Source: Marmoricola sp.
Lineage (GTDB): Bacteria; Actinomycetota; Actinomycetes; Propionibacteriales; Nocardioidaceae
Reading direction: 5' to 3'
Assembly (NCBI GenBank): GCA_025965195.1
Contig: JAOPXK010000047.1
Location: 1-33,258, forward strand
DNA length: 33,258 bases
The notes beneath the pieces were generated by a model. It had not been told where the DNA came from and made no database searches. It saw only the letters and a program-made list of their open reading frames with translations. Position 1 is the first letter of the stretch; every line of letters begins with the position of its first letter. The translations under genes and the position numbers were made by a program. Below are positions 33,035 through 33,258 of this stretch, piece by piece.

Positions 33035-33054
33035 CGTTCGCGTCATCGCGAACG
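33035..33054. promoter_or_regulatory. Perfect palindrome upstream of the carboxylase gene
   Basis: CGTTCGCG-TCAT-CGCGAACG has 8-base perfect arms. It is centred about 32 bases before the carboxylase ATG. The size and symmetry fit a TetR-type operator, but an RNA hairpin in the leader is equally possible. No identity of the regulator can be inferred. Confidence 0.5.
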
Positions 33055-33129
33055 GGTTCTGTTGTCGAGGCTGCCATGCCGCTTGGGTTACGGGCGAGTC
33101 ACATAGCCGTGCGGCGGGGAATCTGCCGA

Positions 33130-33258
33130 TTACAACCAGTCGGTCTTCGTGTCGAGCGTGGTCCTGTCGAGGCTCGCGAGCAGGTCGAGCTGTGGGCCGG
33201 TCTTCGGCAGCTCGTAGCGGAAGAAGTACGCCGCGGCCGCACGCTTGCCGTCGTAGAA
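33130..33258 (-). CDS. Acyl-CoA dehydrogenase, C-terminal end only
   Basis: The last 42 codons of a gene entering from the right edge, ending TAA. FYDGKRAAAAYFFRYELPKT followed by LDLLASLDRTTLD and the terminal DW-L matches the C-terminal extension of FadE5-type acyl-CoA dehydrogenases, where a helical FY-GK-AAARYF segment precedes an ELP turn and a short acidic tail. It would oxidise acyl-CoA with FAD. The gap to the carboxylase start is 116 bases, including the palindrome, so the carboxylase probably has its own control. Confidence 0.68.
   Translation of the reverse strand, partial: FYDGKRAAAAYFFRYELPKTGPQLDLLASLDRTTLDTKTDWL

Noticed and set aside
27479-33106. A 1875-codon open frame on the plus strand opposite the carboxylase gene
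   Set aside because: It is a shadow of the GC-biased codons of the minus-strand gene. Its translation is rich in Arg, His, Asp and Gly with no recognisable domain, while the minus strand has clear catalytic motifs throughout.
1-33258. CRISPR arrays, insertion sequences, prophage or tRNA/rRNA genes
   Set aside because: I saw no spaced direct repeats, transposase or integrase frames, terminal repeats or RNA cloverleafs; genes are tightly packed and look chromosomal.

Overview
The window reads as chromosomal DNA of a high-GC Gram-positive actinobacterium, most like the Nocardioides/Propionibacteriales group. The reasons are strong G/C third-position bias, frequent GTG starts, 4-nt ATGA/GTGA gene overlaps, TAnnnT-type -10 boxes, and a gene order that matches the mycobacterial Rv1822-Rv1832 block. 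That order is PgsA-like synthase, DUF881, Sbp, DUF881, gcvH, garA, ftsR-type MerR, DUF151, a second MerR, gcvP. The taxonomic call is inference; no rRNA or tRNA gene was seen. No gene-free stretch exceeds 300 bases.

Layout. 1-7258 (minus): the conserved block linking glycine cleavage (gcvP, gcvH), the FHA regulator GarA, two MerR regulators tied to cell division in relatives, and membrane proteins of unknown role. A glycine riboswitch precedes gcvP. Two intergenic regions carry MerR-like inverted repeats sharing a 10-mer. 7417-9395: a 43-residue Cys-rich protein (minus), then two alpha/beta hydrolases (plus). 9407-12430 (minus): LPG-synthase-type flippase-like membrane protein, GT4 glycosyltransferase and EEP-family phosphatase/nuclease, with a divergent PIG-L deacetylase (12417-13235, plus) whose start overlaps the membrane protein's start. 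13305-20795 (minus): response regulator, histidine kinase, GT-C membrane glycosyltransferase, DUF347 protein, lipoprotein phosphoesterase, PAP2 phosphatase, GtrA, and a ZIP metal transporter behind a DtxR/IdeR-like iron box. 20876-23740 (plus): LolA-like secreted protein with an ABC ATPase and permease.

23754-33013 (minus) looks like one long transcription unit. A eukaryote-type single-chain acetyl-CoA carboxylase (1845 aa) is followed, with tiny gaps or overlaps, by ApbE flavin transferase, a ferric-reductase-type transmembrane flavohaem protein, an exported FMN-binding protein with an ApbE modification site, a duplicated membrane protein with paired ExxE motifs, and a 71-aa membrane protein. 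The last five make a coherent extracytosolic flavin electron-transfer module with a possible metal permease, the best candidate here for an under-described system. The window closes with the C-terminal end of an acyl-CoA dehydrogenase (minus).
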